A DNA stretch of 49,422 bases from Candidatus Phytoplasma sacchari (GTDB taxonomy: Bacteria; Bacillota_I; Bacilli_A; Acholeplasmatales; Acholeplasmataceae), in contig NZ_VWXM01000003.1 of assembly GCF_009268105.1 (NCBI RefSeq), positions 1-49,422 on the forward strand, in the 5' to 3' direction. The position numbers and the translations under genes are program-made. Below are positions 29,219 through 40,004 of the stretch, piece by piece. The notes under the pieces were generated by a model. That model saw only the letters and a program-made list of their open reading frames with translations. It had not been told where the DNA came from and did not search any database. Numbering within the stretch: the first letter of the stretch is position 1; each line of letters starts with the position of its first letter.

Positions 29219-30047
29219 AAAATTCACCAATATTATATTTATTTTTTCTAAGTAATAATAAAACTAAGAACATCACAAAAGAAAGATTAATAGCAATTGC
29301 ACAAGCACTCTTTATATCTCCGTTTAAAAAAACTTTATTTTCTATTAATTCACTAATAACAATAACGGTTGTAGGACCTAAATACTTAGGAATAACAATA
29401 TTAGTACAAATTTGTAAAATCACTAATGCTATTCCTGTTATTAATCCTGGTAAAGAAAGTGGAATAATAATATTTTTAAAAATTTGTTCTTCATTAGCAC
29501 CTAAATCTTTAGCTGCATCAATTAAATCATTATCTATTTTAGAAATACTAATATAAATTGGCAAAAACATATAAGGCAAAAATACATAAATAAAACCAAT
29601 AAACATAGATGTATTGCTTTCTAAAAAACGAATATGAAATAATTTTTCTATTAAAGAAAAAATTTGAACTAAAGCTTGTGTTTTTAAAATCATATTAATC
29701 CATATTGTACCATTAATCAATAAAACTAAAATTGATTGAGTAAGTTTACTCATTCTTGAAACTATATAAGCTAAAGGATAAGATAATATAACAATAAAAA
29801 AAGTAGCAATAACAGATATAGATATAGATCTTAACAAAACATAACTTAAAGTAATATTAGTATAAAAATTTTTGTAATATTCAAAAGTTAAAATAATTTT
29901 AAAGAGATTTTTATCATTATATTTTTGGATAGAATCCAAACAAATTATAAAAATAGGTATAAAAATTAAAAATAAAATAATAATTAAATAAGGCAAAAAT
30001 AAAAAATTATTAAAATTATTAATTTTTTTTTTCTTAAACAATATCAT
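29199..30047 (-). CDS. potB: Spermidine/putrescine ABC transporter permease PotB
   Basis: Permease partner of PotC, about six transmembrane helices in 282 aa. The EAA loop reads DAAKDLGANEEQIFKNIIIP with the following LPGLITG, contacting the PotA ATPase. The ATG lies 6 nt after the potA stop with GGTAA 7 nt upstream, and the 3' end overlaps potC. The order potA-potB-potC-potD is that of the classical operon. Confidence 0.92.
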   Translation of the reverse strand: MILFKKKKINNFNNFLFLPYLIIILFLIFIPIFIICLDSIQKYNDKNLFKIILTFEYYKNFYTNITLSYVLLRSISISVIATFFIVILSYPLAYIVSRMSKLTQSILVLLINGTIWINMILKTQALVQIFSLIEKLFHIRFLESNTSMFIGFIYVFLPYMFLPIYISISKIDNDLIDAAKDLGANEEQIFKNIIIPLSLPGLITGIALVILQICTNIVIPKYLGPTTVIVISELIENKVFLNGDIKSACAIAINLSFVMFLVLLLLRKNKYNIGEFYEKKDK

Positions 30048-30053
30048 TTAAAA

Positions 30054-31349
30054 TTACCATATTTCCATAACATGTAAATCTTCTGGTTTAAAAAAAATAC
30101 CAACCTCTGTATTAATTTTGATAAAATCCGTAGTATGTATAATATAATCTCGTTGTTTTGTTTTAATAATAACTTCCCAATAAACTCCTTTGAATAAAAT
30201 AGAATTAATCACACCTTTTAATAAACCATCTTCAATACTAACAATATCAATATCTTCTGGACGTATAAGAATATCTACTTTTTGATTTTTTTTAAAACCA
30301 TAATCTATACAATGAAATTCTTGATTATCAAAAAAAACCAAATAATCTTCTTTAAAAATACCTGAAATTAAATTGGATTCTCCTATAAACTTCGCTATAA
30401 ATTTATTTGCTGGTTCATTATAAATATCTTCTGGAGTTCCTATTTGTTGAATTTCTCCTTTATTAATAACTACTATTTTGTCACTCATTGTTAATGCTTC
30501 TTCTTGATTATGAGTGACAAAAATAAAAGTAATACCAGAATTTCTCTGTATTTCTTTTAATTCATATTGCATCTCTTGTCTTAATTTTAAATCTAAAGCT
30601 GCTAAAGGTTCGTCTAGTAACAAAACCTTAGGTTCATTTATTAAAGCTCTTGCAATAGCTACCCTTTGTTGTTGTCCCCCGGATAATTGATCAATTTCTC
30701 TATTTTCTAATCCTTTTAATCCTACTAAATTTAAATAGTGCAATACCTTATTTCTAATAAATTCCTCTTTTTGTTTTTTAGATAAAATTTTATTATTCAA
30801 TAATTTTATTTTCTCTTGATATTTAAATAAAATATTTTTATAATTATTTTTCCACTCTTTTCTTAAATTATTAAATTGAGGATTTTTAAAATTTTTTAAC
30901 AAAAAAAATAAACTATTTTTAAATAACGGAAAAATAAATTTTAAATTATTAAAAAAATCATTTTTAATTTTTTTTATATCTTTTTTTTGTTGTTTTTTAA
31001 TTTTTTTTATTTCTTTTTTTATATTATAATTTAAGTCTTTTATTCTCAAGCCGAAAGCAATATTTTCAAAAACATTAAGATGAGGGAATAAAGCATATTT
31101 TTGAAAAACTGTATTAATTAATCTCTTATGAGGAGATAAATTTGCAATACTTTTATTATCAAACAAAATATCACCACTATTGAAATCATAAAAACCGCCA
31201 ATAATTTTTAAAATAGTAGTTTTGCCGCAACCTGAAGGACCCAACAAAGTTACAAATTCATTTTTTTTAATTTTCAAATTAATATCTTTTAAAATTATTT
31301 GTTCATTAATAACTTTATTAATATTAATAAGTTCTATTAAATTTGTCAT
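30054..31349 (-). CDS. potA: Spermidine/putrescine ABC transporter ATP-binding protein PotA, with Lys-rich insertion
   Basis: ATPase energising polyamine import. Walker A GPSGCGKTT (37-45), Q-loop VFQKYALFPH, signature LSGGQQQRVAIARA (222-235), Walker B VLLLDEPLAALD, H-loop VTHNQEEALTMSDKI, and a C-terminal TOBE-like domain (about 320-431). Between FGLRIKDL (about 99-106) and NKVLHYLNLVGL (about 200-211) there is an inserted segment of roughly 85-90 mostly basic residues absent from E. coli PotA; mycoplasma PotA proteins are also known to be enlarged. AAAGGTG is 5 nt upstream of the ATG. First pot gene, 99 nt after lepA. Confidence 0.92.
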   Translation of the reverse strand: MTNLIELININKVINEQIILKDINLKIKKNEFVTLLGPSGCGKTTILKIIGGFYDFNSGDILFDNKSIANLSPHKRLINTVFQKYALFPHLNVFENIAFGLRIKDLNYNIKKEIKKIKKQQKKDIKKIKNDFFNNLKFIFPLFKNSLFFLLKNFKNPQFNNLRKEWKNNYKNILFKYQEKIKLLNNKILSKKQKEEFIRNKVLHYLNLVGLKGLENREIDQLSGGQQQRVAIARALINEPKVLLLDEPLAALDLKLRQEMQYELKEIQRNSGITFIFVTHNQEEALTMSDKIVVINKGEIQQIGTPEDIYNEPANKFIAKFIGESNLISGIFKEDYLVFFDNQEFHCIDYGFKKNQKVDILIRPEDIDIVSIEDGLLKGVINSILFKGVYWEVIIKTKQRDYIIHTTDFIKINTEVGIFFKPEDLHVMEIW

Positions 31350-31448
31350 TCAACACCTTTCTTTTACTTGAAAAAATAAATTTGAAAATTAAAAACTAAA
31401 AAGTCTTAAACAAAAAAATAAAATCAATAAAAAAATATAAATATAATT

Positions 31449-33281
31449 TTATTTTTCATATGAAGACAAAATAGCTAAAAATGCTTTTTGAGGAAGAATT
31501 ACTTTTCCTAAATTTTTCATCTTTTTTTTACCTTTTTTTTGTTTCGATAAAAGCTTTTTCTTTCTACTTACATCTCCTCCATAACATTTATCTATAACAT
31601 TTTTTCTTAATGATTTTATTGTTTCTCTAGAAATAATTTTTTTTCCTATAGAGGCTTGTATAACTATTTCGAACATTTGTTGTGGAATTAATTCTTTTAA
31701 TTTTTGACAAATATTTTTAGCTCTATTATAGGCAAAATTTTCATGAACAATGAAAGATAAAGCATCAACTATTTCTGAATTTAATAATATATCTACTTTT
31801 TTTAATTTGCTAGGATAATATTTATCCATTTGATAATCAAAAGAAGCATATCCTTTAGTAGAAGATTTTAATTTATCAAAAAAATTGTAAATAATTTCGG
31901 AAAAAGGTAATAAATATTTTAAAATTACCATTTTATCTTCTAAATATTGAATATCCTGTAAAGAACCTCTTTTATTTTGAGCAATTTCCATAACATCACC
32001 TACGTATATTTCAGGACATTTAATAAAAGATTGAACATATGGTTCTTCTATCTTTTCAATAGACTGATTTTTAGGCCATTTAGATAAATTATCTATAACG
32101 ATTTTTTTTTGATTAACAAAAACATTAAAAATAACTGAAGGTGCTGTTATAATAACATTAATATCAAATTCTCTGATAATTCTTTCTTTTGTTATTTCCA
32201 TGTGTAAAAGACCTAAACAACCAATTCTAAAACCTAATCCTAAAAAATTTGAATTTTCGTTCTCATAATATATGGAAGAATCATTTAATTTTAATTTCTG
32301 CAAAGCATTTTTTAAATTATTATATTTAAGGGAATCTACAGGATAAAAACCACAAAACACTACAGGATTAACCTTACGATATCCTGCCAAAGGTAAAACT
32401 TCCTTATTTTTACTAAAAGTAATAGTATCTCCGACTTGTACATCATCTATTTTTTTAATAAAAGCGCTTAAATAACCAACATCACCAGCAGATAAAAAAT
32501 CTCTTTTAATTGGCTTTGGATTAAAAATGCCTACTTCCATAACTTCATAAATAGCCTGACTTGCTATAAAACGAATTTTATCTCCTTTCCGGATTATACC
32601 ATTAAATATTCTAATAGAAGGTATGACTCCTTTGTAAGTATCAAAAACAGAATCAAAAATTAAAGCTTGTAAAGGTAATTTAGAATCTCCTCCCGGATAA
32701 TTAATCTTTTCGACAATATTTTCTAAAATTTTCTCAACACCAAAACCTGTTTTTCCACTTGATAAAATAATAGAATTTGTATCTAATCCTAAAAGATCTT
32801 TAATTTCTTGTTTGGTTTTTTCTATATTTGCGTTAGGTAAATCAATTTTATTCAAAACAGGAATTATAGTTAAATTATTTTCCAAAGCTAAATTAACATT
32901 TGACAAAGTTTGAGCTTGAATACCTTGAGTAGCATCTATCAATAAAACAACTCCTTCACAAGCGGCCAAAGAACGAGACACTTCGTAAGTAAAATCTACA
33001 TGACCAGGAGTATCAATCAGATGCATAATATATGTATTTTTATCTTTAGCTTTATAAATAATTTCTACTGAATTTAACTTAATAGTGATTCCTCTTTCTC
33101 TTTCTAAAGCCATAGAATCCAAATATTGAGATTTCATAGATCTTTTTTCAATTGTATTGGTTATTTCTAAAATTCTATCAGCTAAAGTAGATTTTCCATG
33201 ATCTATATGTGCTATAATTGAGAAATTACGTATTTTTTTTTTCTTTTCATTAATTTTTTCTAAATCCATAATTATTTTCAT
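31449..33281 (-). CDS. lepA: Elongation factor 4 (LepA)
   Basis: Ribosome-associated translational GTPase affecting initiation and elongation. G1 [10 protein letters not shown]2 [10 protein letters not shown]3 DTPGHVDF, G4 NKIDLP. After domain II comes the LepA-specific ending: [38 protein letters not shown] split across domain V, and a C-terminal domain with [16 protein letters not shown], the LepA C-terminal element. Length 610 aa is normal. AAAGG is only 3 nt from the first ATG; ATG at residue 5 is a possible alternative. Follows rsgA after 57 nt. Confidence 0.96.
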   Translation of the reverse strand: MKIIMDLEKINEKKKKIRNFSIIAHIDHGKSTLADRILEITNTIEKRSMKSQYLDSMALERERGITIKLNSVEIIYKAKDKNTYIMHLIDTPGHVDFTYEVSRSLAACEGVVLLIDATQGIQAQTLSNVNLALENNLTIIPVLNKIDLPNANIEKTKQEIKDLLGLDTNSIILSSGKTGFGVEKILENIVEKINYPGGDSKLPLQALIFDSVFDTYKGVIPSIRIFNGIIRKGDKIRFIASQAIYEVMEVGIFNPKPIKRDFLSAGDVGYLSAFIKKIDDVQVGDTITFSKNKEVLPLAGYRKVNPVVFCGFYPVDSLKYNNLKNALQKLKLNDSSIYYENENSNFLGLGFRIGCLGLLHMEITKERIIREFDINVIITAPSVIFNVFVNQKKIVIDNLSKWPKNQSIEKIEEPYVQSFIKCPEIYVGDVMEIAQNKRGSLQDIQYLEDKMVILKYLLPFSEIIYNFFDKLKSSTKGYASFDYQMDKYYPSKLKKVDILLNSEIVDALSFIVHENFAYNRAKNICQKLKELIPQQMFEIVIQASIGKKIISRETIKSLRKNVIDKCYGGDVSRKKKLLSKQKKGKKKMKNLGKVILPQKAFLAILSSYEK

Positions 33282-33338
33282 AAACCTTTTAATAAAATTT
33301 TATAATTCAAAATTATAAATATTTTTTTGAAAAATATC

Positions 33339-34283
33339 TTAAGAAATTTTTTTGATTTTTTTTTTGCTTATTTCTTGAAATAAAGATAAATAGTTTTTAT
33401 ATCTAGTATCTAAAATTAAACCTTTTTGATAAGCTTCTTTAACTTTACAAAATTTTTCTCTAATATGTAAACAATTACTACCAAAAAAACACATATCTGC
33501 TAATAACAAAAAATCATCATAAAAATTCTTAATTTCGTTTGGCTTTATATCTAATAAAAATAATTTTGAAAAACCAGGAGTATCAGCTATATATCCTTTG
33601 TCAATAATATATAATTTAGAATTTTTTGTTGTATGTTTTCCTCTATTAGAAAAACTAGAAACTTCTTGTGTTGCTATATTAACATTAATTAAAGAACTAA
33701 TTAAAGTAGATTTTCCTACACCTGTTTGACCAGTAAAAATAGTCAATTTGTTCTGAAAAAAAGGATATAAAAAAGATAAAATAGATTTTTTATCTCGGCT
33801 ATTAATAAAATAAAGATAATAAAACTTTTTATAATAAAAAATTTTTTTTTTCAAAATAGATAATTTTTCTTTAGATATTAAATCAATTTTGGTAAATATT
33901 AAAATAACCTTTAAATCTATTCTTTTTAAAATTAATAAAAATTTATCTAATAATTTAAATTGCAAATAAGGTTTAATTAAAGAAAAAACTAGACAAACTT
34001 GATCTACATTAGCTATATTAGGTCTTAATAAAAAATTCTTTCTAGGTAGTATACTATCAATTAAAATAACATCTCCTTTTTTTTCATATAAAATAATATC
34101 ACCAATTTTAATTTCTATATTTTTAAAAAAGTTTCTATCTTTACACTTATAAATTATTTTTTTTAATTTACCTTTATTTTGAGCATAAATTTTTTCTTTT
34201 TTTTCTAAATCTAAAATTATATAACCCTTAACAACAAATTCTATAACAATTCCTTTATGTAAAAAATAACCTACTTTTTTCAA
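33339..34283 (-). CDS. rsgA: Ribosome small-subunit GTPase RsgA
   Basis: Circularly permuted GTPase acting in late 30S maturation. The motif order G4 (FTKID) - G1 (GQTGVGKST) - G3 (DTPGFS) is diagnostic. An N-terminal OB fold precedes it and a C-terminal zinc element CFFGSNCLHIREKFC follows. The start is TTG (34281-34283) with AAGG 9 nt upstream; no better ATG is present. Length 314 aa is typical. Lies 11 nt after pheT. Confidence 0.93.
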   Translation of the reverse strand: MKKVGYFLHKGIVIEFVVKGYIILDLEKKEKIYAQNKGKLKKIIYKCKDRNFFKNIEIKIGDIILYEKKGDVILIDSILPRKNFLLRPNIANVDQVCLVFSLIKPYLQFKLLDKFLLILKRIDLKVILIFTKIDLISKEKLSILKKKIFYYKKFYYLYFINSRDKKSILSFLYPFFQNKLTIFTGQTGVGKSTLISSLINVNIATQEVSSFSNRGKHTTKNSKLYIIDKGYIADTPGFSKLFLLDIKPNEIKNFYDDFLLLADMCFFGSNCLHIREKFCKVKEAYQKGLILDTRYKNYLSLFQEISKKKIKKIS

Positions 34284-34294
34284 AAATTATTACC

Positions 34295-36715
34295 TTATCT
34301 TATTTTAATTTTATATTTTTTTTTCATTTTTGATTCTATTTTTTCCATAAAATAATTTATTTCCTGTTTATTCAAATTTTTATCATTGTTATTAAAAATT
34401 AATCTAAAAGTCAATGAATATTCTTCAGTAGATAAAGAATTATCCTGGAAAAAATCTAAAAGTTCGCATTCAATAAAAAAACATGATATTTCATCTTTTA
34501 AACTTTCGTGTAACTGTTGAAAATTATATTTTTTATTAACAAAAAAACTTAAATCACGAGTAATAGAGTTAAATTTAGTTACTTCTTTAAATGTAATTTT
34601 ATCTCTTTTTTTTACTAAAATATCTTGAATATTTATTTCCATCATAAAACTTTTATTAATATGATATTTTTTGTTTATAATAGGATGAGTTTCTCCTATG
34701 AAACCAATCTTTTTATCTTTTAAAAAAATATCTGATTGTTGAGTAGGTAAAAAAACATCATAAGAAGAAGTTTGTATTAAATCAAACTTAACACCAAAAA
34801 GAAATTGAATTCTATCTAAAAAACCTTTTAAAAGGAAAAAAGAACTTTGAATATCTTTTTTTAACCATCCAGTATTTATAAAATTACCACTTAAAATTAT
34901 TGATAAATGAGGTATTTCTTGTTCTGGAATATAAATATTTCCGATTTCGAATAAAAAATTATCAAAATTTTTATTTCTTTGATTAAAACTCAAAACATCT
35001 AATAAACTAGCACTTAAATTTTGTCTCAAAAAAGTTTTATCATAAGACAAAGGTTTTAAAACAATTAAAGGTTTGTGTAAACTTGGAAATAAAAAGAATG
35101 TTTTGTCATTTACTAAACTATAAGTTATAATTTCATTTAATCCTAAATTTGACAACAATTTTCTTAATTTACATATATTTTCTTCTTTTAAACTTCTAAC
35201 ACCTTCTTTTATAGAAATTTTTTTAATAGCATTTTTTTTAGATAAAATTTTATCATAACCATAAATTCTTATTAAATCTGAAATAACATCTTCAGCAATT
35301 TTAACATAATAATGATTTGAAGGAGCTTGGACTTTAAAAAATTTATTCGAAATTTTTTCTACCTTATAATTTAAAAAAATTAAAAAATTATAAACTTGTT
35401 CAAAGGAAAAATTAATACCTGTCTTTGAAAAAATCAACTCTAAAGATAAAGAAATAATTGGATTTATATGTTGATCTTTTTTTAAAGAAACAATATTTTT
35501 ATAAACCGAACAATTACTTATTTTTTGTAATAAAAAAATAGCTTTTTCTAAAACTTTTGTTATTAAATCTTGATCTATACCTCTAGATAAATGTAAAACT
35601 TTATCATTTTTTATTCCTATTTTTCGACTAGTATTTAAAACAAATTCAGGTTTAAAATAAAAAGAACATAAAATAAACTCTTTGGTTTTATCAGATATAT
35701 CATAATTAAAATTTGTTTTTATTCCTGATAAAGAAACAATTTTATTATTATTTGATATAACTAAGTCCTTATCATCCAAAATATATTGTTGTTCATTATT
35801 ACAATAAAAATATTCATTCTTATTAGCATTTCTTATCAAAATTAAATTATCTTCAAAAAAAGAAGAATCAAATACATCTAAAGGAATACCATATTCTAAT
35901 AAAATCAAATTAACAACATCTAACACATTATTAATAGGATTAATTTTATGCGATAGCAATTTATTTCTCAGCCACAAAGGAGATCTAGTTATTTTAATAT
36001 CTTTTACATAACGAATATTATATTCAAAACAATTAGAAGTTAAAATTTCAACTTTGAAAGGATTAATACTATTTTTTTTTTCTGTAATAGAAAAATTTAA
36101 TCTTTCTTTTAATTCAATTTTATTATTTTGTAATATAGATTTTAAATCCCTAGCAAAACCAATATAAGATAAAAGATCATTTCTATCAGGAGTTACTGAT
36201 AAATCCAAAAAAAAACCTTTAATCCCTAAATATTCTAAAGCACATTCACCAATAATAGCATCTTTTTCTAAAAATAAAATACCTTCTTTTTCATCATCAG
36301 CTAAATAATCTGAATTTAAACCTAAAAACAAAGAAGAACAAATAATACCTTCATTTTCTATATCTGAACCAAATAATTCTTTTGTAACAAATATCTTTTC
36401 ATTATTATGAAATAAATATGCGCCTATTAAAGCTACTATAACTTTTTTATTTATTTGGATATTATTATAAGAACAAATAACAGATATAATTTTCGTTTTA
36501 ATATCTACTTTAACCAAATAAATATTTTTTTTGTCTTTAATTGAGAAAAATTCTATAATTTTTCCTATTTTGATTAAATTATCATTATCATTCAAAATAT
36601 TATAATAGTGAGAAGACTCTATTATATGATTATTAACTAATAGTTTAAATTTTTCTATGTTATTGATTTCTAAAGAAGGTATATATTTTTTCAAAATTTT
36701 TTCATTAATTATCAT
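34295..36715 (-). CDS. pheT: Phenylalanyl-tRNA synthetase beta subunit
   Basis: Large, tRNA-binding subunit of the alpha2beta2 PheRS. The N-terminal OB-fold tRNA-binding domain (about 40-150), B3/B4 editing domain (around 210-370), B5 domain (about 405-480), class II-like core and C-terminal FDX-ACB anticodon domain (FNSITRDLSFFV, about 705-805) are all recognisable. Length 806 aa is normal. It follows pheS by 35 nt, the usual pair. Confidence 0.95.
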   Translation of the reverse strand: MIINEKILKKYIPSLEINNIEKFKLLVNNHIIESSHYYNILNDNDNLIKIGKIIEFFSIKDKKNIYLVKVDIKTKIISVICSYNNIQINKKVIVALIGAYLFHNNEKIFVTKELFGSDIENEGIICSSLFLGLNSDYLADDEKEGILFLEKDAIIGECALEYLGIKGFFLDLSVTPDRNDLLSYIGFARDLKSILQNNKIELKERLNFSITEKKNSINPFKVEILTSNCFEYNIRYVKDIKITRSPLWLRNKLLSHKINPINNVLDVVNLILLEYGIPLDVFDSSFFEDNLILIRNANKNEYFYCNNEQQYILDDKDLVISNNNKIVSLSGIKTNFNYDISDKTKEFILCSFYFKPEFVLNTSRKIGIKNDKVLHLSRGIDQDLITKVLEKAIFLLQKISNCSVYKNIVSLKKDQHINPIISLSLELIFSKTGINFSFEQVYNFLIFLNYKVEKISNKFFKVQAPSNHYYVKIAEDVISDLIRIYGYDKILSKKNAIKKISIKEGVRSLKEENICKLRKLLSNLGLNEIITYSLVNDKTFFLFPSLHKPLIVLKPLSYDKTFLRQNLSASLLDVLSFNQRNKNFDNFLFEIGNIYIPEQEIPHLSIILSGNFINTGWLKKDIQSSFFLLKGFLDRIQFLFGVKFDLIQTSSYDVFLPTQQSDIFLKDKKIGFIGETHPIINKKYHINKSFMMEINIQDILVKKRDKITFKEVTKFNSITRDLSFFVNKKYNFQQLHESLKDEISCFFIECELLDFFQDNSLSTEEYSLTFRLIFNNNDKNLNKQEINYFMEKIESKMKKKYKIKIR

Positions 36716-36750
36716 TTTTTAACCTTTAACTTAAAAAAATAATTTTTTAA

Positions 36751-37797
36751 CTATTCAGAAAATTGTCTTAAAAAACGAATATCATTATTATAAAAATTTC
36801 TAATATCTTTGATATAATATTTCAACATTGTAATACGTTCTATACCCATACCAAATGCAAAACCACTATATTTTGAAGGATCATAATTACCTTTTTTTAA
36901 TATTTCGGGATGAATCATACCAGCTCCTATAATTTCTAAATAATTATTTTGATTATTTTTATCTGTCATTATTAAATCAACTTCCAAACTAGGATTGGTA
37001 AAAGGAAAATAAGATGGTCTAAATCTAATTTTTTGCTCTTGATCAAAAAAATTTTCAATAAAAATTTTAATAGTTTCTTGTAAATGAATTAAATTAATAT
37101 TAAAATCAACTATAAAACCTTCTAATTGAATAAATTGATGGCTATGAGTATCATCATCTTTATCACGTCTATAAACCTTTCCTGAAGAAATCATTTTAAA
37201 AGGTTTGGATTTATTTTTTAGCATTGCTTTAATTTGAACTGATGAAGTATGAGTTCTTAAAAGTTTTTTTTCCAAAAAATTGCTTAAATAAAAAGAATCA
37301 TGCATATCTCTAGCTGGATGATTTTTATCCATATTTAACATATCAAAATTATAAAAATCTGTTTCTATTTCATTTCCACTAAAAATTGAATAACCAAGTT
37401 TTATAAATAATTTTTCAATTTCTTCAATAGTTTTATTTAAAGGATGAATGCTACCTATGCGAAAAGGAAAAGAGGGCAAAGTAACATCTATTTTTTGTTT
37501 TTTTATTAAATATGATAAATTTTCTTTTTCTATATCATTTATTTTTGCTTTAATCAATAAAACAACTTTTTTTTTAAAAATATTAATTTTATTGCCATTT
37601 TTTTTTTTCATTTCTAAAGATTGTTTTTTTATTTCTTTCAATAAAAAATAAATATAACCTTCTTTACCCAAATATTGAATTTCTATCTTTTTTAAATCTA
37701 TTTTATTTTTAGCTTTTTTTAGATCATTTTTAATTTTAAATTCTAATTCTTTAATTTTTTCTTCTAAAAAAATTAAATTATTTTTATTTTCATTCAT
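36751..37797 (-). CDS. pheS: Phenylalanyl-tRNA synthetase alpha subunit
   Basis: Catalytic subunit of PheRS. An N-terminal coiled coil (about 1-90) is followed by class II motifs: HPARDMHDSFYL, LRTHTSSVQIKAM, motif 2 region SSGKVYRRDKDDDTHSHQF and motif 3 GFAFGMGIERITML. Length 348 aa is normal. It is the first gene of the run pheS-pheT-rsgA-lepA-potABCD; the 253-nt gap upstream shows no gene and presumably holds the promoter. Confidence 0.95.
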   Translation of the reverse strand: MNENKNNLIFLEEKIKELEFKIKNDLKKAKNKIDLKKIEIQYLGKEGYIYFLLKEIKKQSLEMKKKNGNKINIFKKKVVLLIKAKINDIEKENLSYLIKKQKIDVTLPSFPFRIGSIHPLNKTIEEIEKLFIKLGYSIFSGNEIETDFYNFDMLNMDKNHPARDMHDSFYLSNFLEKKLLRTHTSSVQIKAMLKNKSKPFKMISSGKVYRRDKDDDTHSHQFIQLEGFIVDFNINLIHLQETIKIFIENFFDQEQKIRFRPSYFPFTNPSLEVDLIMTDKNNQNNYLEIIGAGMIHPEILKKGNYDPSKYSGFAFGMGIERITMLKYYIKDIRNFYNNDIRFLRQFSE

Positions 37798-38050
37798 TAT
37801 ATTATTTGTTAATTAAGTTAAACCTTCCTATATTTAAAATTTATTTTTTTTAAATTCTATATATCTAGTTATTTTTTTACGATGAAAATAAAAAGTGATA
37901 TAAAAAAAATAATCATATAACAAAATAATAACACAATAAATAATTAAATAAACAAATAAAACGTCAAAATTTAAAACAATTTTTTTTATAAAAAAACTTT
38001 AATAATATAAAAATGTATGTAGTAATTAGTATAAAATTGTAAAAATAACT

Positions 38051-38761
38051 TTATTTTTTATTAGTAAAAAAAATAAATTTATTTTCTTTTCCTTTTATCC
38101 AATTAATAATATTGTTAAGATGTTTATAAAAAACCAAAAAAGTAATTAAACAAATTACAAAAATTTCTTTTAAATAGATATAATAATTCGGTAAAAAATT
38201 AAAATAAAAAAATATCCAAAGCAAAAAATTAACTAATAAAGTAGAAATTAAAGAAGCAAAAAAAGCATAACCAAAAAATATTATCAAAACAATAAAAGAT
38301 AAAATACCAAATAAACCAACAAATGGATTTATAAAAGAAATAACACCAACAGATGTAGCTATAGCCTTTCCTCCTTTAAATCCATTAAAAATAGAAAACA
38401 TTTGTCCTAAAATAGTCACTAATCCAAAATAAATTCTAAATTCATCTTTATTGAAAATAATATTTGAAAAATTTATCAAATTTAATATCTTTATCATTAT
38501 TAAAGGACCTAAAAAAATTGAAAAAAAACCTTTTGCAAAATCCAAAATAAACACTAATACACCATATTTAAAACCAAAAACACGAGCAGCATTAGATGCA
38601 CCGATATTTTTAGATCCTAATATTCTTAAATCTTTTTTTATAAAAATTTTACCTATTAATAAACCAATAGGGATAGAACCGATTAAATAAAAAACAAATA
38701 AAATAATAATAAAAAAAAAGATTAAATCTAACTGTTTTAATTTTAAAATTATTTCGAGCAT
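38051..38761 (-). CDS. plsY: Glycerol-3-phosphate acyltransferase PlsY
   Basis: Membrane enzyme that transfers acyl groups from acyl-phosphate to glycerol-3-phosphate, the first step of phospholipid synthesis. Family motifs: YLIGSIPIGLLIGK (motif 1), GSKNIGASNAARVFG (motif 2) and FNGFKGGKAIATSVGV (motif 3); about six helices. The frame can open at TTG 38767, but ATG 38759-38761 with AAGGA 10 nt upstream is chosen (236 aa). It is linked metabolically to FakA at 25.3 kb. Confidence 0.93.
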   Translation of the reverse strand: MLEIILKLKQLDLIFFFIIILFVFYLIGSIPIGLLIGKIFIKKDLRILGSKNIGASNAARVFGFKYGVLVFILDFAKGFFSIFLGPLIMIKILNLINFSNIIFNKDEFRIYFGLVTILGQMFSIFNGFKGGKAIATSVGVISFINPFVGLFGILSFIVLIIFFGYAFFASLISTLLVNFLLWIFFYFNFLPNYYIYLKEIFVICLITFLVFYKHLNNIINWIKGKENKFIFFTNKK

Positions 38762-38825
38762 ATTCAATATATCCTTTTCTATTTTTTAAATAATAAATTT
38801 TTTTTCAAATATTTATTATTCAATT

Positions 38826-39524
38826 TTAACTAAAAATATTGGTCATAAAAAAATAAACAGCCAAAATATGTGATAAATTACCCAAAATAACAAAAATATG
38901 CCAAATAAAATGATAATACTTATAATTAGATGAATTATAATAAAAAAAAATCCCAATACTATATAAAAAACCACCTAATAATAAAAAAAATGAAATTTTA
39001 TAATTGATATCAAATAAATCTTTAAACAAAAATAAACCATTCCAACCCAAAAATAAATATAAAAGTAGATGTATTTTTTTGCCTTTATTAAAATAAAAAA
39101 ATTTTCCTAAAATTCCTAAACAAACTATAAAAGTTTGAATAAAAAAAATAAATTTTCCTTTATTAAAAATATTAAATAAATTAATTTTATTTAATTTTGG
39201 ATTTAAAAGCAAAAAAGGAACAAAACTGCCCCAAATTAACAAATAAATACAAATATGATCTAGTTTTCGCAAATTAAGCTTTAATTTTGTAAAAGATAAA
39301 GAATGATACAAAAAACTAGTTATATATAATATCAACATTGTAAAATTGAACAAAAATAAAGGAAAAATATTATCAAAATTCAAGTTTTTTGTACATAATA
39401 AAAAACGATAATATAAAAGAAAAATCAAAATACTAATAGGAATCATCAAACCATGAGAAATTGCATTAGCTATTTCTTCTCCTATAGTTTGTTTTCTTTT
39501 AGTTATATAATTATTATTTTGCAT
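38826..39524 (-). CDS. Hemolysin III family (PAQR-type) membrane protein
   Basis: Seven-helix membrane protein of the YqfA/hemolysin III group. It shows the N-terminal QTIGEEIANAISHG, the first metal-site element SFLYHSL, a central KLDHICIYLLIWGSF and the C-terminal histidines FIWHIFVILGNLSHILA, which form the putative zinc site of PAQR proteins. Biochemical activity in bacteria is uncertain, and haemolysis should not be assumed. Its ATG overlaps the end of the HIT gene by 11 nt, so the two are likely translationally coupled. Confidence 0.9.
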   Translation of the reverse strand: MQNNNYITKRKQTIGEEIANAISHGLMIPISILIFLLYYRFLLCTKNLNFDNIFPLFLFNFTMLILYITSFLYHSLSFTKLKLNLRKLDHICIYLLIWGSFVPFLLLNPKLNKINLFNIFNKGKFIFFIQTFIVCLGILGKFFYFNKGKKIHLLLYLFLGWNGLFLFKDLFDINYKISFFLLLGGFLYSIGIFFYYNSSNYKYYHFIWHIFVILGNLSHILAVYFFMTNIFS

Positions 39525-39975
39525 AAAAAAAGTCGTTCTTATCCTCTTTACCTATAATCATTTTTTTAAAATTTATTTTAATTTCTTGACACATTTTATT
39601 ATAATCACTTTTATCAAATTTAAGATTATTATTAAATACTAAATCTACTTCTTTTGGTAAAAATCTAGGTATCAAATGAACATGATAATGAAATATTTTT
39701 TGTCCTGCTATTTTACCATTATTGTTAAGTAAGTTAATACCTTTAGCATTGAAAGTTTTTATCAAAACTTTACTTATTTTTTGAACTACACTAAAAAGAT
39801 GAACAAAAATAAATTCAGGTATTTCTATTATAGAGCTATATTCTTCCTTAGTGACTACTAAACTATGACCTTTAGTAAAAGGATTTATATCTAAAAAAGA
39901 AACAACGGTTTTATCTTCATAAATAATATAACTAGAAATTTTTTTATTTATAATCTGAGTAAAAATAGTTTCCAT
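39514..39975 (-). CDS. HIT-family nucleotide hydrolase
   Basis: Histidine-triad protein. The catalytic triad is HYHVH (96-100) in IFHYHVHLIPRF, with the earlier family elements AFLDI-like SFLDINPFTKGHSLV and GINLLNNNGKIAGQ. Such proteins hydrolyse nucleoside phosphoramidates or related adenylates; the exact substrate is not predictable. AGGAT is about 8 nt upstream of the ATG. The C-terminus has a ~35-residue extension past the triad. Follows rnhC by 29 nt. Confidence 0.92.
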   Translation of the reverse strand: METIFTQIINKKISSYIIYEDKTVVSFLDINPFTKGHSLVVTKEEYSSIIEIPEFIFVHLFSVVQKISKVLIKTFNAKGINLLNNNGKIAGQKIFHYHVHLIPRFLPKEVDLVFNNNLKFDKSDYNKMCQEIKINFKKMIIGKEDKNDFFYAK

Positions 39976-40004
39976 AAAAAATTATCCTAACCTCTTTTTG
40001 AACT

